The notes: generated by a model not told the origin, from the sequence alone. Shown: positions 16,467-25,952, counted from the first letter of the stretch. The stretch: 64,000 nt of DNA from Polynucleobacter sphagniphilus (GCF_001953355.1 NZ_MPIY01000017.1:1-64000); one strand, 5' to 3'. Program-made: numbers and translations.

Positions 16467-18188
16467 TTACCAGTGCCAGATAATGTCACCAGACCAAACT
16501 GTTTGATAGCGTGTTTGACCGTTGTTAAACACTGGGTTGGAAGCTGAGTACCATGCCACTTCAGGACGTACTTCGATCTGCGGGGAGAACCAGTGTTGCC
16601 AACCGAATGCATAGTTACGATAAATAGCACCCGCTGTAGAACCACCTAGAGCTGATTGATAGTTTGAAGCGCCAGTACGCTGACCTTGCGCATCCCAGTA
16701 AAACTCTGGACGGAATGACAGGTTGTTCAGAGGATCAATCTGATAGTTAATGTAAGTGACTGAACCATTGGCCATTGCTCTACAAGTCAAAGCATTAACG
16801 TTACCGCAAGCTGCTAAGTTCGGTGCATTGTAGGCAAACTGTGAAAATGGAGCCTGTGATCCTACACCAGCACCCGGGGATCCAGAATAGATACTCTGAA
16901 CTTGTGCGTTTTGAATGTTAGGAACATTCTTCTGGAATTCGTTATAGAACTCAGTAGAAATATGCCAGTGTTCATCAAACTGGTGGTAGAAAGTAGCACC
17001 GTGCCATTGCAAGTTGTTGTAACCCCACTGACCACTATTGATGCCGTTTACAACACCCTGAACACTAGTCTTACCATCATCCGAGTTCCAACGAATTGCA
17101 CCGGTAAAGGATGGCTTAGCACCTGGGTCTTGCAACATACCTTGAGTCTGAGAGCTCAATGCACCATTAGCAAGGTTGTAATTAGCCCCTTTACATGGAT
17201 AAAGAACCGAACAGTTAATAGTGTTGGTAGTCCACATATGTTGCACGGTTGTGTCAGTACCAGCAGTTACACCAGCTTGCACTTGCCAGTTCTTGTCCAA
17301 TGCCAATGTGCCTAAGATGCCTTCGTTCGTATAGTTGTCATAACCATACGTAATCGAGTGTGAGTACATATAGTTGTTTGGAGCCAACTGCGCTTCAATA
17401 TCCGGAATCGCAATGTAACGACCAATACGAATATTCAAACCTTGTGCAACAGATGGCGTGAACCAATCGAAATAAGCCATCACAGCATCAAAGCCATACT
17501 GGAAGTTTTTGTTCATCAACTGGCCACTGAAGACACCGTATGAAGTGGTGTAACGATAGTCTTCACCGTAAATCATGTTCAGACGGAAGCCCCAATCGTT
17601 GTGCTCTTTTTGCACTGTATCTGGCAGACGCTCAACGTACTCAACGATTTGGTTCAATACAGGAACGTTCGGGTTGTAGTCATACGCTGCAGGAGCGTTA
17701 CCACCGTGGGTGTTATTTGTACTGAAGTTAAAACCCGCGTTAGCCCAACCGTATGCTTGAATGTGGTTATCAATCATCCACTGACCAACAGTAGTGTTGG
17801 CAATCGCGTTCATGAACGGACTGTCAACCATGTTTGGCGTAGTGACCCCAATTCCAGGATTACCACCGTTTGGCCATTCAGTAAATGGCATTGGAGGCGT
17901 AGTTTGGGCCGCAGGTGGGAAATCTTCACTACGTGAGGGAGGTGCATTTGGATCGGCAGGAGCCGCATCTTTACCCATCTCTAATTTGTAGTAATTTGTT
18001 AAACGGTTCCAGAAACCATCACCCAAATACGAATCTAAACAGTCGTATTTGGCGTAGGGGTCACAAGGAACGGATTTCGCCGTTACCTGGGCTTCTGCGC
18101 TGGCGTTCTGCGCTACCCCAAATGCAGCGGCAGTAATAGCAACTGCCATTACCCCCTTGACTGCGTTACTTCGCCATTTGTTAGACAT
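16467..18188 (-). CDS. Outer-membrane beta-barrel porin, BBP2-like (copy 2)
   Basis: Paralogue of the porin at 5686-7380, 573 residues. It has a signal peptide (cleavage near NASAEA), the same N-terminal two-cysteine segment (C42 and C50, PCDPYAKYDCLDSYLG), the Pro-rich PPMPFTEWPNGG stretch, a barrel rich in aromatic residues and a terminal tryptophan (GDIIWHW). The final third shares WQHWFSPQIEVRPE with copy 1. The ribosome binding site AGGTAGGA is strong. Unlike copy 1 it stands alone with its own terminator, and its 471-bp upstream gap is very AT rich with no NtrC-like site seen. It is probably an abundant general porin; the substrate is unknown. Confidence 0.88.
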   Translation of the reverse strand: MSNKWRSNAVKGVMAVAITAAAFGVAQNASAEAQVTAKSVPCDPYAKYDCLDSYLGDGFWNRLTNYYKLEMGKDAAPADPNAPPSRSEDFPPAAQTTPPMPFTEWPNGGNPGIGVTTPNMVDSPFMNAIANTTVGQWMIDNHIQAYGWANAGFNFSTNNTHGGNAPAAYDYNPNVPVLNQIVEYVERLPDTVQKEHNDWGFRLNMIYGEDYRYTTSYGVFSGQLMNKNFQYGFDAVMAYFDWFTPSVAQGLNIRIGRYIAIPDIEAQLAPNNYMYSHSITYGYDNYTNEGILGTLALDKNWQVQAGVTAGTDTTVQHMWTTNTINCSVLYPCKGANYNLANGALSSQTQGMLQDPGAKPSFTGAIRWNSDDGKTSVQGVVNGINSGQWGYNNLQWHGATFYHQFDEHWHISTEFYNEFQKNVPNIQNAQVQSIYSGSPGAGVGSQAPFSQFAYNAPNLAACGNVNALTCRAMANGSVTYINYQIDPLNNLSFRPEFYWDAQGQRTGASNYQSALGGSTAGAIYRNYAFGWQHWFSPQIEVRPEVAWYSASNPVFNNGQTRYQTVWSGDIIWHW

Positions 18189-18659
18189 ATCGTCCTACCT
18201 TTCATTTAAAACGCTAAAATTCCAAAAATCCGGAACAGCTGATTTGCATTGCATTCTTCATAGGAAATTCGGTGACACTTTTGTTACTCATTTATCCCAT
18301 GTAGCTATGCTAAGAAAGTAAAGTAAAAAAATAATTATTAAATGGCTAAAAACGTAAAATAATTAATTAACGTCTTTCTGAGCCTTATAAATAAAGGCTC
18401 AAATTGATTTAATTTAATTAAAAAATAATTAAATTCAGATTCAAATAAGTAAAATAAAAATTAAAATAAAATGGGGGCATTGCTGATAAACCCAATAAAA
18501 CCAAGGGTTTATAGGTGTTTCCCCTTATTTTTGAGCATGATCACTCAGGAGCGCCAATGTGGCAGCAGGCGCTAAAAATGAAAATAAAGACTTGAAGTCA
18601 GTTTTGTTGCAGATGCACAACAATCTGGCATCCCAATCAAGGCTGGTCGGTTGGAACGA
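18189..18659. other. 471-bp AT-rich gap with a series of inverted repeats
   Basis: No gene was found here. The half next to porin copy 2 is extremely AT rich and probably holds its promoter. The other half contains successive inverted repeats: GAGCCTT/AAGGCTC (18380-18400), ATAAACCC/GGGTTTAT (18486-18512), AGCGCC/GGCGCT (18550-18573), GACTT/AAGTC (18590-18600) and TTGTTG/CAACAA (18604-18623). They could be leader structure, regulator sites or a small RNA; none has a clear terminator T run. Confidence 0.4.
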
Positions 18660-19382
18660 CTAAATGCTTTCATCCATAAACCGATAGCCCAAACCCTTAT
18701 CCGAAACAATCCACTGGGGATTGCTTGCCGAGTCGCCGATTCTTTTGCGGATTTTGCCGATATAAAGAACTACATAGTGACTATTAAAGGGCTTATCGAC
18801 CCCCCAAACATGGGAAAAAATTTGCTGCTGAGTCAGCAGTACACCTTTGTTTTTCTCAAAATATTTGAGGAGCCGATACTCGATGGGCGATAAGTTGCTA
18901 GTCTCGCCATTCAAGGAAATCGTGTGCTTTGTAAAGTCAATGACACAGTCGCCAAGTTGCATGATTTCCGAAGCCGGCGCCTTCTCAAACCCATATCTGC
19001 GTATCAATGCCTTCATTTTGGCTAGCATTTCACGGGGGGTCTCATTGGGACTGAGGCACTCATTCAAGCCTGTATTAATCAATGCCACTTTCTCATGACC
19101 CTCTAAAGCAATGCCATAAGTGGCAACTGGCAGCGTATCTTGAGCACGCAAGAGTTTGAGTTCCGCAAACAATCGATCCATGATGGCTTGATCTGCTCTG
19201 CCAAGCACAAACAGAATGATGTCCAAATGATGGACAGATTCGCTATTGATCTCAGTGAGAACTTGCAGATGCTCATCTGGAATCTCTGCGGCAAACGAGA
19301 TGCTCATGAGATCGACAGGAGCGCCCAAAAAAATGCATCCAATCTTGCCAACCCAAGGCTGATTCTTAATAAATGCAGGCAC
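18660..19382 (-). CDS. OmpR-type transcription regulator with degenerate receiver domain
   Basis: The C-terminal half (residues about 140-238) is a clear OmpR/PhoB winged helix: LSPIEYRLLKYFEKNKG, then LTQQQIFSHVWG and a closing SDKGLGYRF. The N-terminal half has the length and strand pattern of a receiver, but the acidic pocket is gone, the phospho-acceptor position in DIILFV is not Asp, and the conserved Lys is missing (CLSPNETP in place of a KP motif). It should not be phosphorylated in the usual way. The start is a GTG at 19382; an internal ATG at 19310 would remove the first strand. It is divergent from a normal response regulator; no kinase gene is adjacent. Confidence 0.8.
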   Translation of the reverse strand: MPAFIKNQPWVGKIGCIFLGAPVDLMSISFAAEIPDEHLQVLTEINSESVHHLDIILFVLGRADQAIMDRLFAELKLLRAQDTLPVATYGIALEGHEKVALINTGLNECLSPNETPREMLAKMKALIRRYGFEKAPASEIMQLGDCVIDFTKHTISLNGETSNLSPIEYRLLKYFEKNKGVLLTQQQIFSHVWGVDKPFNSHYVVLYIGKIRKRIGDSASNPQWIVSDKGLGYRFMDESI

Positions 19383-19506
19383 TATCTATTTTTCCGAGGA
19401 TGGTTGCATGATCATATGTAAACAGTATGAGCCCAAGGCCTTGCAAATGTTAGAATTTTTTCAAAGCTGGGGCCCAATAGCCCTCGCAATATATCATTGC
19501 TCCGAG

Positions 19507-20196
19507 ATGATCACAATTTTAGTAATCGAAGACGAGAACTCGCTTCAACTTTTGTTGAAAAGACTATTTGGTCGAGAAGGCTTTAAAACCTTTGCCGCAA
19601 AAAATGGTAGCGAAGGCATGCAGTTGGCCAAGTCAAGACGTCCAGACTTAATCATCTTGGATCTTGGGCTTCCTGACGTCAATGGCCAGTATGTGATTTC
19701 TGAAATCCGTAAATGGTCTAAGGTGCCGATCATTGCTGTATCCGCCTTTAATGATGAAAACACCATCGTCAATATCCTAGAGCTGGGGGCAGACGCCTTT
19801 CTAGAAAAGCCTTTTTCCCTAGATGAGCTCAATGCGCGCATTCGCCTATTTCTGCGCAAGAAGATGATCGACAATTCCTCTGATTTATCACTGCAATTAG
19901 GTGATCTAAAAATTAGCAATTTAGACAGAAAGCTGCAGGGGCCCAAAGGCAGTATCAGCCTAAGCGTATTCGAATATCGCGTGCTCTCTCTTTTGCTCAC
20001 TCAACCGGGGAAAATTTTCTCCCACGAAGAGCTGATCAATGAAATCTGGGGGCCATCCTACAAGCATGCCATTGGCTCACTACGAGTCAGCATTTGGGGA
20101 ATTAAGAACAAGATAGCGGAAGCTGGAGAAACGCGCGAATTGATTTCTTCAATTCCTAAAGTGGGCTACTCCATCAACCCACTAGTCCTTACTTAA
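19507..20196 (+). CDS. OmpR/KdpE-type response regulator
   Basis: Two-domain response regulator, 229 residues from the ATG at 19507. The receiver is intact: acidic pair in ILVIEDEN, phospho-acceptor Asp in LIILDLGLPD, Ser in AVSAFND, and the Lys in LEKPFSLDEL. The winged helix includes LSVFEYRVLSLLLTQPGK and SSIPKVGYSI. The domain layout resembles KdpE. An in-frame ATG at 19408 with a GAGG eight bases upstream would add a 33-residue extension unlike the family, so that start cannot be excluded. No histidine kinase lies next to it, so it is an orphan, paired only with the divergent pseudo-receiver regulator. Confidence 0.85.
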   Translation: MITILVIEDENSLQLLLKRLFGREGFKTFAAKNGSEGMQLAKSRRPDLIILDLGLPDVNGQYVISEIRKWSKVPIIAVSAFNDENTIVNILELGADAFLEKPFSLDELNARIRLFLRKKMIDNSSDLSLQLGDLKISNLDRKLQGPKGSISLSVFEYRVLSLLLTQPGKIFSHEELINEIWGPSYKHAIGSLRVSIWGIKNKIAEAGETRELISSIPKVGYSINPLVLT

Positions 20197-20197
20197 A

Positions 20198-21223
20198 TCA
20201 AGCGATTTGATTTTCCATTAGGCCGGCATGATGGGCCTGCTGGTCAGCGTGATAGCTCGAACGCACCATAGCACCGACTGCCGCATGCGAAAAGCCCATG
20301 GCATAAGCCTCTTTTTCAAAATGCTTAAAGACATCTGGATGAACATAACGCTGCACTGGGAGATGATGTCCAGAAGGCGCTAGGTATTGGCCAATCGTGA
20401 GCATGTCAATATTGTGCTCGCGCATGTCGCGCATCACTTTCAAGATTTCTTCATCGGTTTCGCCCAGACCCACCATTAAGCCACTCTTGGTTGGGATATG
20501 CGGGAAGCGCTCTTTAAATTCTTTCAACAACTTCAATGAATGCGCATAATCAGCGCCGGGACGAGCCTGCTTGTACAGACGTGGCACGGTTTCTAAATTG
20601 TGATTCATCACATCAGGCAAACCTTGTGGCGCATGCTCAGAAAAAATATCGAGAGCCTTGTCAAGACGACCCCGAAAATCTGGCACCAATACTTCAATAC
20701 GTGTCTTTGGCGAAAGCGCTCTTGATTGGGAGATGCAATCAACATAGTGCATGGCACCGCCATCACGCAAGTCATCACGATCAACACTTGTAATCACGAC
20801 GTAATTGAGCTTTAAAGCAGCAATTGTTCTTGCTAAATTGCCTGGCTCTTTTTCATCCAGTGGATCTGGTCTACCATGCCCCACATCGCAAAATGGACAA
20901 CGTCGTGTGCATTTGTCGCCCATGATCATGAAAGTAGCCGTGCCCTTACCAAAGCACTCACCAATATTGGGGCAACTGGCTTCTTCACATACTGTAACCA
21001 ATTCATTCTCACGCAAGATCTTTTTGATTTCAGAAAAACGTGAATTGCCTGAGGCTGCCTTTACCCTAATCCAATCCGGTTTTTTCAATACCTCTGCCAA
21101 CGGAACAATCTTGATTGGAATGCGCGCAGTCTTCTCGCTCGACTTTTGCTTACGCGTTGCATCGTAAGCCAAGTCTTGGCGTACTTCTTTATCGGAATTG
21201 ATACTTGTTTTGTCAGTGGTCAT
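20198..21223 (-). CDS. lipA: Lipoyl synthase
   Basis: Radical-SAM enzyme that inserts two sulfur atoms into octanoyl groups on lipoyl domains. The 341-residue protein carries both iron-sulfur signatures: the auxiliary-cluster cysteines in [12 protein letters not shown] and the radical-[16 protein letters not shown]. The later region [20 protein letters not shown] is typical. It overlaps lipB by four bases, so the two are translationally coupled in the order lipB-lipA. The stop codon lies one base from that of the convergent response regulator. Confidence 0.97.
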   Translation of the reverse strand: MTTDKTSINSDKEVRQDLAYDATRKQKSSEKTARIPIKIVPLAEVLKKPDWIRVKAASGNSRFSEIKKILRENELVTVCEEASCPNIGECFGKGTATFMIMGDKCTRRCPFCDVGHGRPDPLDEKEPGNLARTIAALKLNYVVITSVDRDDLRDGGAMHYVDCISQSRALSPKTRIEVLVPDFRGRLDKALDIFSEHAPQGLPDVMNHNLETVPRLYKQARPGADYAHSLKLLKEFKERFPHIPTKSGLMVGLGETDEEILKVMRDMREHNIDMLTIGQYLAPSGHHLPVQRYVHPDVFKHFEKEAYAMGFSHAAVGAMVRSSYHADQQAHHAGLMENQIA

Positions 21224-21864
21224 GATTTGATCAATTGCTGTTGCAAATGCCCTAAGAGCGTTTGGCTAATAAGATCTATATTGTCCCCGATCCCAAGGGT
21301 TTGCATATCAACCGTCTTCAAACCCTCATAGCCGCAAGGATGAATACGGGCAAAAGCCCCTAAATCAGTGGCCACATTGAGGGCTAAACCATGATACGAG
21401 CACCCTTTTGAGACCTTTAAGCCCAGTGCAGCGATCTTAGCGCCCACCCAAGACTGGGATATTTCATCTTGTTCTGCCACATAAATGCCCGGTGCTCCAG
21501 CATGCCTCTCCGCCTTCAATCCATATTCAGCGAGCGTATCGATGAGGGCTTGCTCAATCCGCAAAACCAATTCTTTTACAAAGATACCTAATCGACGTAG
21601 ATCCAAGAGCAGGTAAATCACAATCTGCCCTGGTCCATGATAGGTAATCTCACCCCCACGATCAACCTGCACCAATGGAATTTGATTGCTCGGTGAATGC
21701 AAATTACCCGCATCTCCAGCCAATCCCAAAGTAAATACCGGTGGGTGCTCTAAGACCCAAATCTCATCAGGAGTATCGCTATCGCGCTCTTGTGTAAATG
21801 AACGCATCGCTTCATAAGTCGATGAATAATCCACCAAACCCAAATGCTTGACTAGGATGGTCAT
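21220..21864 (-). CDS. lipB: Octanoyltransferase LipB
   Basis: Moves octanoyl from acyl carrier protein to lipoyl domains, supplying LipA. The 214-residue protein shows [20 protein letters not shown] near residue 69, the lysine-containing [20 protein letters not shown] near residue 142, and [12 protein letters not shown] with the acyl-accepting cysteine near residue 176. It overlaps lipA downstream and follows the DUF493 gene by 11 bp, an order common in proteobacteria. Confidence 0.96.
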   Translation of the reverse strand: MTILVKHLGLVDYSSTYEAMRSFTQERDSDTPDEIWVLEHPPVFTLGLAGDAGNLHSPSNQIPLVQVDRGGEITYHGPGQIVIYLLLDLRRLGIFVKELVLRIEQALIDTLAEYGLKAERHAGAPGIYVAEQDEISQSWVGAKIAALGLKVSKGCSYHGLALNVATDLGAFARIHPCGYEGLKTVDMQTLGIGDNIDLISQTLLGHLQQQLIKS

Positions 21865-21875
21865 GAAGACTGCAA

Positions 21876-22142
21876 CTAGAGAACGATGCTCACGAGCGGA
21901 TGAGTAGAGAGGGTGCGATACAACTCATCCAACTGCTCGCGACTGGTTGCAGTAATTGGCAAAGTCAGGCCTAAATAGTTACCATCTTTTGATGGCCGCT
22001 GCTCCACCTTGCTTTCATCAAAAGTCGGATCAAATTGTTTTGCAATGTGCACAATGGCCGGCAAATATTCTGGGCTAGCTTTGCCCATCACCTTAATCGG
22101 AAATTCTGATGGGTATTCAATTAAAGATTTTTCTTCAGTCAT
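21876..22142 (-). CDS. DUF493 (YbeD-like) protein
   Basis: The 88-residue protein has the ferredoxin-like alpha/beta pattern of Ybe[21 protein letters not shown] at the start, a middle variable region and [18 protein letters not shown] at the end. The family is tied to lipoate genes by conserved neighbourhood and has been proposed as regulatory, but the function is not settled. Here it sits 11 bp before lipB and 7 bp after the hydrolase gene, consistent with that neighbourhood. Confidence 0.88.
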   Translation of the reverse strand: MTEEKSLIEYPSEFPIKVMGKASPEYLPAIVHIAKQFDPTFDESKVEQRPSKDGNYLGLTLPITATSREQLDELYRTLSTHPLVSIVL

Positions 22143-22149
22143 AGCGCTC

Positions 22150-22866
22150 TCACTTAATGCGATGATCAGGCATGCCTAACCAAGCGCCTGTAATAATGTT
22201 TCGGATGCAATGCAGTCTGCGATGAAAGAAGTGGTCTGCACCAGGCACCACCTGCACGGTTAACTCCTGTGGTCGCGCCCAATCCAGTACCGCACCCAAG
22301 GTAATGGTTTCGTCCACCTCACCATGAATCAATATCGTATCTGCTGGTACTGGCACCAACTCCCATTTGCCGGCAGCACTACCCACCATCACTAAACGCT
22401 CTGCCGGTCTCCCCAATTCAGCTAGGCGTTGCACAAGATGCGTGCCCACGTAACTTCCAAATGAAAAGCCAGAGACCACTAAAGGCAATGTATTGGCTGC
22501 ACTCACCCATGCTTGATGCTCAATCGCAGGTAAATGCGCCCAACTCGATGGGGTGCGCATCCAATCAGTGACATGTAACAAGTCTTCTAGCTCGCCAACG
22601 CCATCATCATGAATTCCGCCGGTATCACCCACGCCACGAAAATTAGGCCGAACACTGACATAACCCAACTGATTAAAAGCGCGTGCCATCGTCTGCGCTA
22701 CTTTGTTATCCATGGTTCCACCCATGAGCGGGTGAGGATGCGCTACTAAGGCTAGGCCACGCACTGCAAAGTGAGGGTCATTCTTGAGCTCATCTGGCAA
22801 ATCAATTGACATCTGAATGGGGCCAACCAAGCCATCAATATGAATAATTTGTGTACGGCTGTTCAT
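22150..22866 (-). CDS. Alpha/beta hydrolase (COG2945-like)
   Basis: Serine hydrolase fold of 238 residues. The N-terminal HPHPLMGGTMDNKVAQTMA and NFRGVGDTGG segments are typical of the short COG2945 hydrolases. The nucleophile elbow is GFSFGSYVG, the acid probably lies in IHGEVDETI, and the His in PGADHFFHRRL. There is no signal peptide, so it is cytosolic. The substrate is unknown. It lies at the upstream end of the ybeD-lipB-lipA unit, 7 bp ahead, and follows the ferredoxin-like gene by 12 bp. Confidence 0.87.
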   Translation of the reverse strand: MNSRTQIIHIDGLVGPIQMSIDLPDELKNDPHFAVRGLALVAHPHPLMGGTMDNKVAQTMARAFNQLGYVSVRPNFRGVGDTGGIHDDGVGELEDLLHVTDWMRTPSSWAHLPAIEHQAWVSAANTLPLVVSGFSFGSYVGTHLVQRLAELGRPAERLVMVGSAAGKWELVPVPADTILIHGEVDETITLGAVLDWARPQELTVQVVPGADHFFHRRLHCIRNIITGAWLGMPDHRIK

Positions 22867-22878
22867 TTTGCAAACTTT

Positions 22879-23187
22879 CTAAACTAATTGCAAACGCTCT
22901 ACAGGATTTCCTGCAATCAAATGAGACTGAATAATTTCTTCCACGTCTTCCGTATCAACCAATGTATACCAAACTCCAGACGGATAAACTACCAATACTG
23001 GGCCGTCAGCACATCGATCAAGGCAACCCGCCTTGTTGATGCGGATTTTGCCGGGCCCCGATAGACCAAGTTCTTTGATGCGATTTTTTGCGTACTCAAA
23101 TAAAGCAAAGGCATTGTGTCGCTCACAACAATCCTCACCATTTGCGCGCTGGTTTAAACAGAAAAAAACATGGTGCTTAAAGCTCAT
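22879..23187 (-). CDS. Thioredoxin-like (2Fe-2S) ferredoxin domain protein
   Basis: From the ATG at 23187 (MSFKHHVFFCLNQRANGED) the product is 102 residues. Cluster-binding cysteines are visible in FFCLNQRANGEDCCERHN and in KAGCLDRCADGPVLVVYPSG, the layout of thioredoxin-like [2Fe-2S] ferredoxins. The electron partner is not evident. It precedes the hydrolase gene and follows the VanZ gene, all on one strand with gaps of 7-12 bp. An upstream start at 23226 adds residues overlapping the VanZ gene and is less likely. Confidence 0.87.
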   Translation of the reverse strand: MSFKHHVFFCLNQRANGEDCCERHNAFALFEYAKNRIKELGLSGPGKIRINKAGCLDRCADGPVLVVYPSGVWYTLVDTEDVEEIIQSHLIAGNPVERLQLV

Positions 23188-23194
23188 ACAAATT

Positions 23195-24292
23195 TCATTC
23201 AGAGTAAGTTTTAAAAGGCAGCGCATTTCGTACTGCCCAAATCAATGCCATTGGTAACCATACCACCGAAACCCATTGCATGAGCTCATTAAAATGCAAT
23301 AGAGGCCCTTGATACCAATGGCGCATGGTTAAAACGAAATATGGATTATCAGGCAGTAAGTTGACTGCAATCGTTGCCGCAAGCAAGCAGAGAAAAGCAA
23401 GCCAAAATTTCATTGCATTGGAAAAGCGCAAAGCCCACCTGAGGGCCAGACTGGCTAAGGCCATTCCCCAAGCAGCCCCAGCGGTTAACCAGAGCAAGCT
23501 TAATTCAATCCCAAATTGCAGAGCAGTAAAAAAAATCTTGACTACGAGTGTTACACACAGCAGCTCATTGAGAATGCGCCATTGCGGCGCTTTGACCCTC
23601 ATGCCCAAGGAAAGCAATAAAGCCGTCCCGAACCAGCAAACCGCGGTAATCACCGTTTCTTGGGCAACCTGATTGATGACGGTAGTGCCCCAATCAATCG
23701 AACCAAAAATGGCATGACCCCAAACACCCATCCCTAACCATGAACTTTGTGGATAAATCTGTGACCACGGAAATAAGATAAATAAGGCGCAAGCGCCCCA
23801 ATTTGCCCCAAACCAAAGATCAAAGCGCCGCCGAATCGCACTGCCTGAAAGCCATTGAGGACCCAAAGGAATGGCGAGCAGGCCGCCCAAGAGACCTCCC
23901 AACATATTGGTCCACCAGTCGATTTGACTGGGTATACGCGTTGGCAACCAGGTTTGTAAAGATTCGACACTAAATGCCAAAATAGCCGTCAAGGTCAGCG
24001 TCATACCCAAGGCCACAAAGTTTTGCCAACGTGGATAAGCAGCAAATACCAACAAAAACCCCAAGGGAATATATGCCAAGATATTCACAGATACATCAAA
24101 AACCGTTATGAAACGCGGCAATGGCGCATCTAGCCAAGCCCATCCGGCAACCCCATTTTGAAAGTCAAAATCAAAGGGGTTTAAGCTCACGTAAATAATG
24201 AGCAAAGCATAAGCAATACTGATGACTCTGGCCAGAGGCATGGCCTGGAGCGGCCAAATAAACTTGCGGGGACGTATTTCTTCCGGATGCAT
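23195..24292 (-). CDS. VanZ-family membrane protein
   Basis: The 365-residue protein has about eight hydrophobic spans. The first half shows the VanZ-like pattern: a span, LLIIYVSLNPFDFDF, an extracytoplasmic loop, FDVSVNILAYIPLGFLLVFA, and then AFSVESLQTWLPTRIPSQID before NMLGGLLGGLLAIPLG. VanZ itself is associated with low-level teicoplanin resistance; most members in proteobacteria have no known role. The second half, with four more spans, is longer than a minimal VanZ domain. It is divergent from birA, with 29 bp between them. Confidence 0.85.
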   Translation of the reverse strand: MHPEEIRPRKFIWPLQAMPLARVISIAYALLIIYVSLNPFDFDFQNGVAGWAWLDAPLPRFITVFDVSVNILAYIPLGFLLVFAAYPRWQNFVALGMTLTLTAILAFSVESLQTWLPTRIPSQIDWWTNMLGGLLGGLLAIPLGPQWLSGSAIRRRFDLWFGANWGACALFILFPWSQIYPQSSWLGMGVWGHAIFGSIDWGTTVINQVAQETVITAVCWFGTALLLSLGMRVKAPQWRILNELLCVTLVVKIFFTALQFGIELSLLWLTAGAAWGMALASLALRWALRFSNAMKFWLAFLCLLAATIAVNLLPDNPYFVLTMRHWYQGPLLHFNELMQWVSVVWLPMALIWAVRNALPFKTYSE

Positions 24293-24321
24293 TCCCCAAT
24301 TCTAGGTCAGACCTTTCTACA

Positions 24322-25134
24322 ATGGACAAAATGAGCACAAATTGCATCCTTGAACGCGTAGAAGAGACCCGGTCGACCAATGACGATCTGCTAGGGCGCT
24401 GGCGCGCTGGCGAGCTAAGCTGCCCAGTAGCCCGCATTGCCTATCGGCAAACCGCTGGTAAAGGCAGGGCTGGACGATCCTGGTTAGCAAACCCAGAAGA
24501 CTCCCTTTGCTTTTCCTTAGCCTACCCCTTCAAAAAAAATATTGCTCAGCTGAGCGGCCTGAGTTTGGTGGCAGGGCTAGCAGTGATTACCGGCATCAGC
24601 ACCGCCCTCAACTTGGACCTGACTACCCTACATCGACAAGGCTTACGACTGAAATGGCCCAATGATCTCTTAATCCATCAGGCTAAATTAGGTGGCATCT
24701 TGATTGAGGGTGGCCAAACAAAGCCTACAGAATCGACATGGATGGTGATTGGAGTAGGAATAAACCTAGGCCATGCCATGAAAATCCAGACTCAACTTCA
24801 ATCTATCGGAGCTCAAAAGGTCGCCGCCTTAGATGAGTTGATGGGCTCTGAAAATGATGCGCTACCAGAAGTTGATTTCCTCTGGCTCAAGATCATTGAA
24901 TCACTCGAACACTATTTAACCCAATTTGAAGAAGGCGGTTTTTCCCAGTTTCGCGACCAGTGGATGAAATGGGATGCCTATCAAGATCAAGCCGTTAGCA
25001 TCTTAGGTGGGGGCAAGCAGCCGATTGAAGGGCTCGCTAAAGGTGTGGATGAGACTGGGGCCTTACTTCTCGAGCAGGCAGGTAAGATCATCACCATCCA
25101 TGCCGGCGATGTTTCTTTGCGAGTTCAACCATGA
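24322..25134 (+). CDS. birA: Biotin-[acetyl-CoA carboxylase] ligase, single-domain
   Basis: Activates biotin to biotinyl-AMP and attaches it to the carboxylase carrier protein. The 270-residue protein has the biotin-binding loop GKGRAGRSWLANPEDSLCF (near residue 49), the LKWPNDLLIHQAKLGGILIE core and a C-terminal domain ending VSLRVQP. There is no N-terminal DNA-binding domain, so unlike E. coli BirA it cannot act as the biotin operon repressor. It overlaps coaX by four bases (ATGA), a pairing common in betaproteobacteria. Confidence 0.94.
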   Translation: MDKMSTNCILERVEETRSTNDDLLGRWRAGELSCPVARIAYRQTAGKGRAGRSWLANPEDSLCFSLAYPFKKNIAQLSGLSLVAGLAVITGISTALNLDLTTLHRQGLRLKWPNDLLIHQAKLGGILIEGGQTKPTESTWMVIGVGINLGHAMKIQTQLQSIGAQKVAALDELMGSENDALPEVDFLWLKIIESLEHYLTQFEEGGFSQFRDQWMKWDAYQDQAVSILGGGKQPIEGLAKGVDETGALLLEQAGKIITIHAGDVSLRVQP

Positions 25135-25952
25135 GTCTGTATTTAGTATTTGATGTTGGCAATACACGCCTGAAATGGGCCGCCGTTGAATCCACCCAAA
25201 ATCCCGCCGATCGACAAAAAAAGGGGTGGGCTTACTCTGGGTCTATTAGCACCAAGCTGCTTGCATCTGCAGATCACCGCACAGAACTGGCTGACTATAT
25301 TGCCAAGACGATTCCCAAACCGGATGCCATTGGCTTTTGCTGTGTTGCTGGCAGCGAGGCTATTGCCAATCTTCAATCCCTCTTTCCCCAATGGAACGAT
25401 GTCTCGTGGAAACAGCTACAAGGGGATAGCATCTATCCAGGCATTCGCACCTTGTATGCAGATCCTGTGAAATTAGGGGCTGACCGTTGGGCTGCCGTTA
25501 TTGGAGCCCGCGCACTCGCGACTAGCAACACCCTAGTCATTAGCGCAGGCACGGCCACTACGATTGATTTATTAGGCAGTAACGGTGTTCATTATGGCGG
25601 CTGGATCATGCCTGGCTTGGCCTTGATGCAAGAAAGCTTGCATACCAATACCGCCCAACTGCCCCTAGTCGAAAGCGACCCTCGGCAAGCACAATCAGGG
25701 GGCTTTGGGCTTTCCACTACAGAAGCGATTGGCTTTGGCTGCGAAGCTGCTCAGTTTGGCGCCATTACACGCGCCGTGCAATTAGCCAAAGAAATCAATC
25801 ACCCAATTGAGCGTATTTGGATTGATGGCGGAAATGCCCCAATTTTGGCAAAACAACTTGATCTCTTAGCTAAGCAATGTGGCCTATTAATAGAACCAAT
25901 TGAAGGTTTAGTACTGCGTGGAATTTGGGCGTGGTTACTAAAGGCGTCTTAA
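25131..25952 (+). CDS. coaX: Type III pantothenate kinase
   Basis: Phosphorylates pantothenate, the first step of coenzyme A synthesis, and is insensitive to CoA feedback as a family. The 273-residue protein shows the ASKHA-type phosphate loop DVGNTRLKWA at residues 8-17, GADRWAAVIGAR near residue 115 with the catalytic Asp, ISAGTATTIDLL near residue 134, and GFGLSTTEAIGFGC near residue 187. It is coupled to birA upstream and overlaps the convergent rfaE2 by four bases. Confidence 0.95.
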   Translation: MSLYLVFDVGNTRLKWAAVESTQNPADRQKKGWAYSGSISTKLLASADHRTELADYIAKTIPKPDAIGFCCVAGSEAIANLQSLFPQWNDVSWKQLQGDSIYPGIRTLYADPVKLGADRWAAVIGARALATSNTLVISAGTATTIDLLGSNGVHYGGWIMPGLALMQESLHTNTAQLPLVESDPRQAQSGGFGLSTTEAIGFGCEAAQFGAITRAVQLAKEINHPIERIWIDGGNAPILAKQLDLLAKQCGLLIEPIEGLVLRGIWAWLLKAS

